Shown one piece after another: positions 61,761 through 64,000 of a DNA stretch of 64,000 nucleotides. Origin of the DNA: Batkoa obscura (taxonomy: Eukaryota; Entomophthoromycota; Entomophthoromycetes; Entomophthorales; Batkoaceae). The notes beneath the pieces were generated by a model. It ran no database searches, was not told the DNA's origin, and saw nothing but the letters and a program-made list of their open reading frames with translations. Numbering within the stretch: position 1 is the first letter of the stretch; each line of letters begins with the position of its first letter. The stretch covers positions 124,001 through 188,000 of the forward strand of contig JASVEC010000003.1 in the NCBI GenBank assembly GCA_030770535.1, in the 5' to 3' direction. A program made the position numbers and the translations under genes.

Positions 61761-63137
61761 TTTCAGGATATAAATATAAAGTTTATATTAGAAGATGAAA
61801 CGATTAAATAAGTGTCCGAGCTATACCTAGGCATATATATTTTAGCTCCCTTTATCTTAGGACTAAGAGAAGCACATAATCGTTGTTTTAAATAAGTTGA
61901 TGAGCATAGGTCTTCAATAAATAATATAAAAATTAAAACATTAAACAACTTTTTTGAGCAATTTAAACAATTGATAGCTACAAGACAAATAGGGTTTTAT
62001 AGATGGGTTTAAATGGTTATAACTTTAATAAAAATAAATGCAAAGCGACTAATTTTATTGATGTTTTTACTAATAGTTTTATTAAAAGAATTATAAATGT
62101 TATGCCTTGTTAGCTTTTAAACTAAAGCATATGAGGATGTTTTTTTGGTTTCATTACTTTTTCCATTTTTTAAGCGCTATATAAGTGGAAAAATTGCTAG
62201 TAAAATTCTTGAACAAAAAAATACATCCCCCTATCTAAATTCAAATTCATAGTTATTTTTTATGCTTATTAAATTTAACCTGGTATATACATTAGCTATA
62301 GATCAAAGATTACATACTAAACGTACTGCCTTCTATCAACGCGATTATTAGTATTCTATATATCAACTCGAACGGTGATAAAATTAACTTTTTAACAACT
62401 TCAATATTTTATGAGTATCTCTTGCCAGAAAGTATACCAACAATCTGCTTAACTTTAAATACTACTAACATTGGTATACTATAATTTTTAAACAAACTTC
62501 AAATATGAAAATTTTCTACATCATAGACTACTTGTTGTACTACTTTATCAAATTATTTCCTTTCTTTTTGCAGCTATGGTTGCTTAAGTAGCTTCGCAAA
62601 ACTATTAAACCTTGTATTTTTTACTTATTTACAATATCATTATTTTATAGTACTTAAATCAAAATTTAAAAATGTTGTTTAGAAAATTTTAAACTATATT
62701 TCGTGTTCATTACCCTTTTCTTAGTTTACTAATATTTTTATAAGATACATATACTTTGTAAAAATGCTTTCTAGACATGAATGTCGCCATTGAAATGACT
62801 TCGCGTAGTATTTTAAATATACATTATGGCTCAAAGGCTATTAGTAAATCTGCGCGAAATTTTAAAAAGACAAAGAAGGTTCAGATAAAAGGATAAATCT
62901 TTATATGCTATCAAAAGGTCCTTGTATGCAAATGAGGCTTAAAGAACCTTTTAATAACAAGTTTCATTATCTAGACTCAATAAAACACCAACATGGATTA
63001 TTAAAAAATCATTTAATCCCATGTGTTTAAAATTAAAACATTTAATATGCTGAGATTAAAATTAAAACAGTATTATTAATTTAATAGTTTATTTTTTTAA
63101 GATTTAATTTACACTACAAAAATCATTGATTTTAAAT
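61761..63137. other. Intergenic with one MITE
   Basis: AT-rich. MITE copy 22 lies at 62130-62233. No other gene or repeat recognised. Confidence 0.45.
62130..62233 (+). mobile_element. MITE copy 22
   Basis: Full-length, with ends TA-TGAGGATGT and ACATCCCCC-TA and core AAGCGCTATATAAGTGG. Confidence 0.85.
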
Positions 63138-63549
63138 TTAAAAATCGACCAAATTATCTGAAAAAGAGGAACTTCTTCCGCGGCTATCACTAAAATCCGA
63201 AAGATTGATGACAATATCATCATTATCTCTGTACGCATAAACAGACTCTGCGCTCCTTGGAATATCAGTGATCCTTCTTTCACTACTTTGAAGCAAAACA
63301 CGCCCATAACAATCTCTTTCATTATATATCTTGGCTCTATAACCACGTGGTAAGTTAATTACTCTAACATCACGATCAAGGTTTACACAAATCTTTGATG
63401 CTCTTGTTTCTGGAATCGTGAGAACCTCACTTCGTCTTTCTAATCTATGGTTTAGTTTATTATTTTATCAAAATTTCGAGAAAATTACCTAAGTTTGCTC
63501 CATAAACTAAGGGGGCTAATAAGGCTATCATATAGATTTTTTTAAACAT
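63138..63549 (-). CDS. Small secreted protein, unrecognised
   Basis: Two exons: 63549-63489 and 63439-63138; 120 residues. A clear signal peptide (MFKKIYMIALLAPLVYGANL) is followed by a short domain with two cysteines (C38 and C64) in ASKICVNLDRDVRVINL and YNERDCYGRVLLQS, then a hydrophilic Ser-rich tail. The acceptor was chosen because the nearer one closes the frame. The strand-turn pattern with DCYG loosely resembles a beta/gamma-crystallin-like fold, which I cannot confirm. It could be an effector or wall-associated protein; function unknown. Confidence 0.65.
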
Positions 63550-64000
63550 TTTTTGTATTGTTTGGTAAAAGTTACTTTATTTTATTTATATACTTTTTAC
63601 TTTACATTATTGCCCGTTGATCTATTTTCGAAGACTTCTTTTTAAGTCAATTTTTCATCTAATTTTTTATCTTTATTTCTCGTTGATTTGTTCTAGTCGA
63701 TGACCATGTTTTGAGTTTATAATTTTAGTACCCGATTTTCAAATTTCAGTTTGACTAAGATTTTAACAATAATAATTTTAATATTAGCAATACTATAATA
63801 TAATATTTAATAATAAAAACCTTTAATTAAAGATTCATCTAAATTAAGTAGATTTGTTAATAAGGTCAAAAGTTGATTTTCAAGTACACTGATATACTGC
63901 TATTATAACAACTTAATATATCCCTAATATTTAAAAATATTTAAAAAGTGATGTTAAATTAATATTATTTACAAACAATATCAAATTATTTAATGATATA
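63550..64000. other. Intergenic to window end
   Basis: Promoter side of the small secreted protein, then AT-rich sequence. Nothing recognised. Confidence 0.4.

Overview
The window is very AT-rich eukaryotic DNA. Genes carry many short introns (about 45-75 bases, mostly GTAAGN donors) and are packed closely where they are housekeeping genes. The recognisable proteins are fungal or generally eukaryotic. They include an AMPK/SNF1 beta subunit, Vps2, Dus3, METTL4, Erv14/cornichon, acylaminoacyl-peptidase, a DHX35-type helicase, HRD1, a DUF4436 protein, Rpb7, GPHR and mitochondrial uL3. A rhodopsin-like GPCR and a family of F-box proteins are also present. An early-diverging, Entomophthoromycotina/Conidiobolus-like fungus fits best, but that placement is inference from memory of such genomes and not a search result.

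Layout. 1-1.5 kb holds a near-perfect inverted pair of a dispersed repeat. 2.3-11.7 kb is a dense gene block: MGL-type lipase, AMPK beta, Vps2, Dus3, METTL4, Erv14 and a small basic protein. 11.9-19.7 kb is a repeat island bracketed by two identical, inverted tRNA-Lys(UUU) genes. It contains MITEs, a composite MITE present twice in inverted orientation, a nested dispersed repeat and two decayed F-box genes. 20.2-25.4 kb holds convergent APEH-like and DHX35-like genes. 25.6-31.7 kb holds three more F-box copies, one of them intact. From 31.7 kb on, genes are sparser in MITE-littered DNA: a 2H phosphoesterase-like protein, a secreted repeat protein, an MFS transporter, HRD1, DUF4436, an unrecognised membrane protein, Rpb7, GPHR, uL3m, a GPCR and a small secreted protein.

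The most unusual content is mobile or accessory. A MITE family of about 105 bp has 22 copies here. TA target duplication is supported twice by inferred empty sites. Two MITEs plus a spacer have apparently moved as a 363-bp composite. A 430-495 bp dispersed repeat with a tRNA-like head shows a 363-bp near-identical inverted arm pair that ends abruptly. The F-box family is in birth and death, with a shared upstream DNA module and a conserved C-terminal tail.

Exon coordinates were worked out by hand from splice sites, reading-frame continuity and family resemblance. All spliced gene models given here sum to whole codons.
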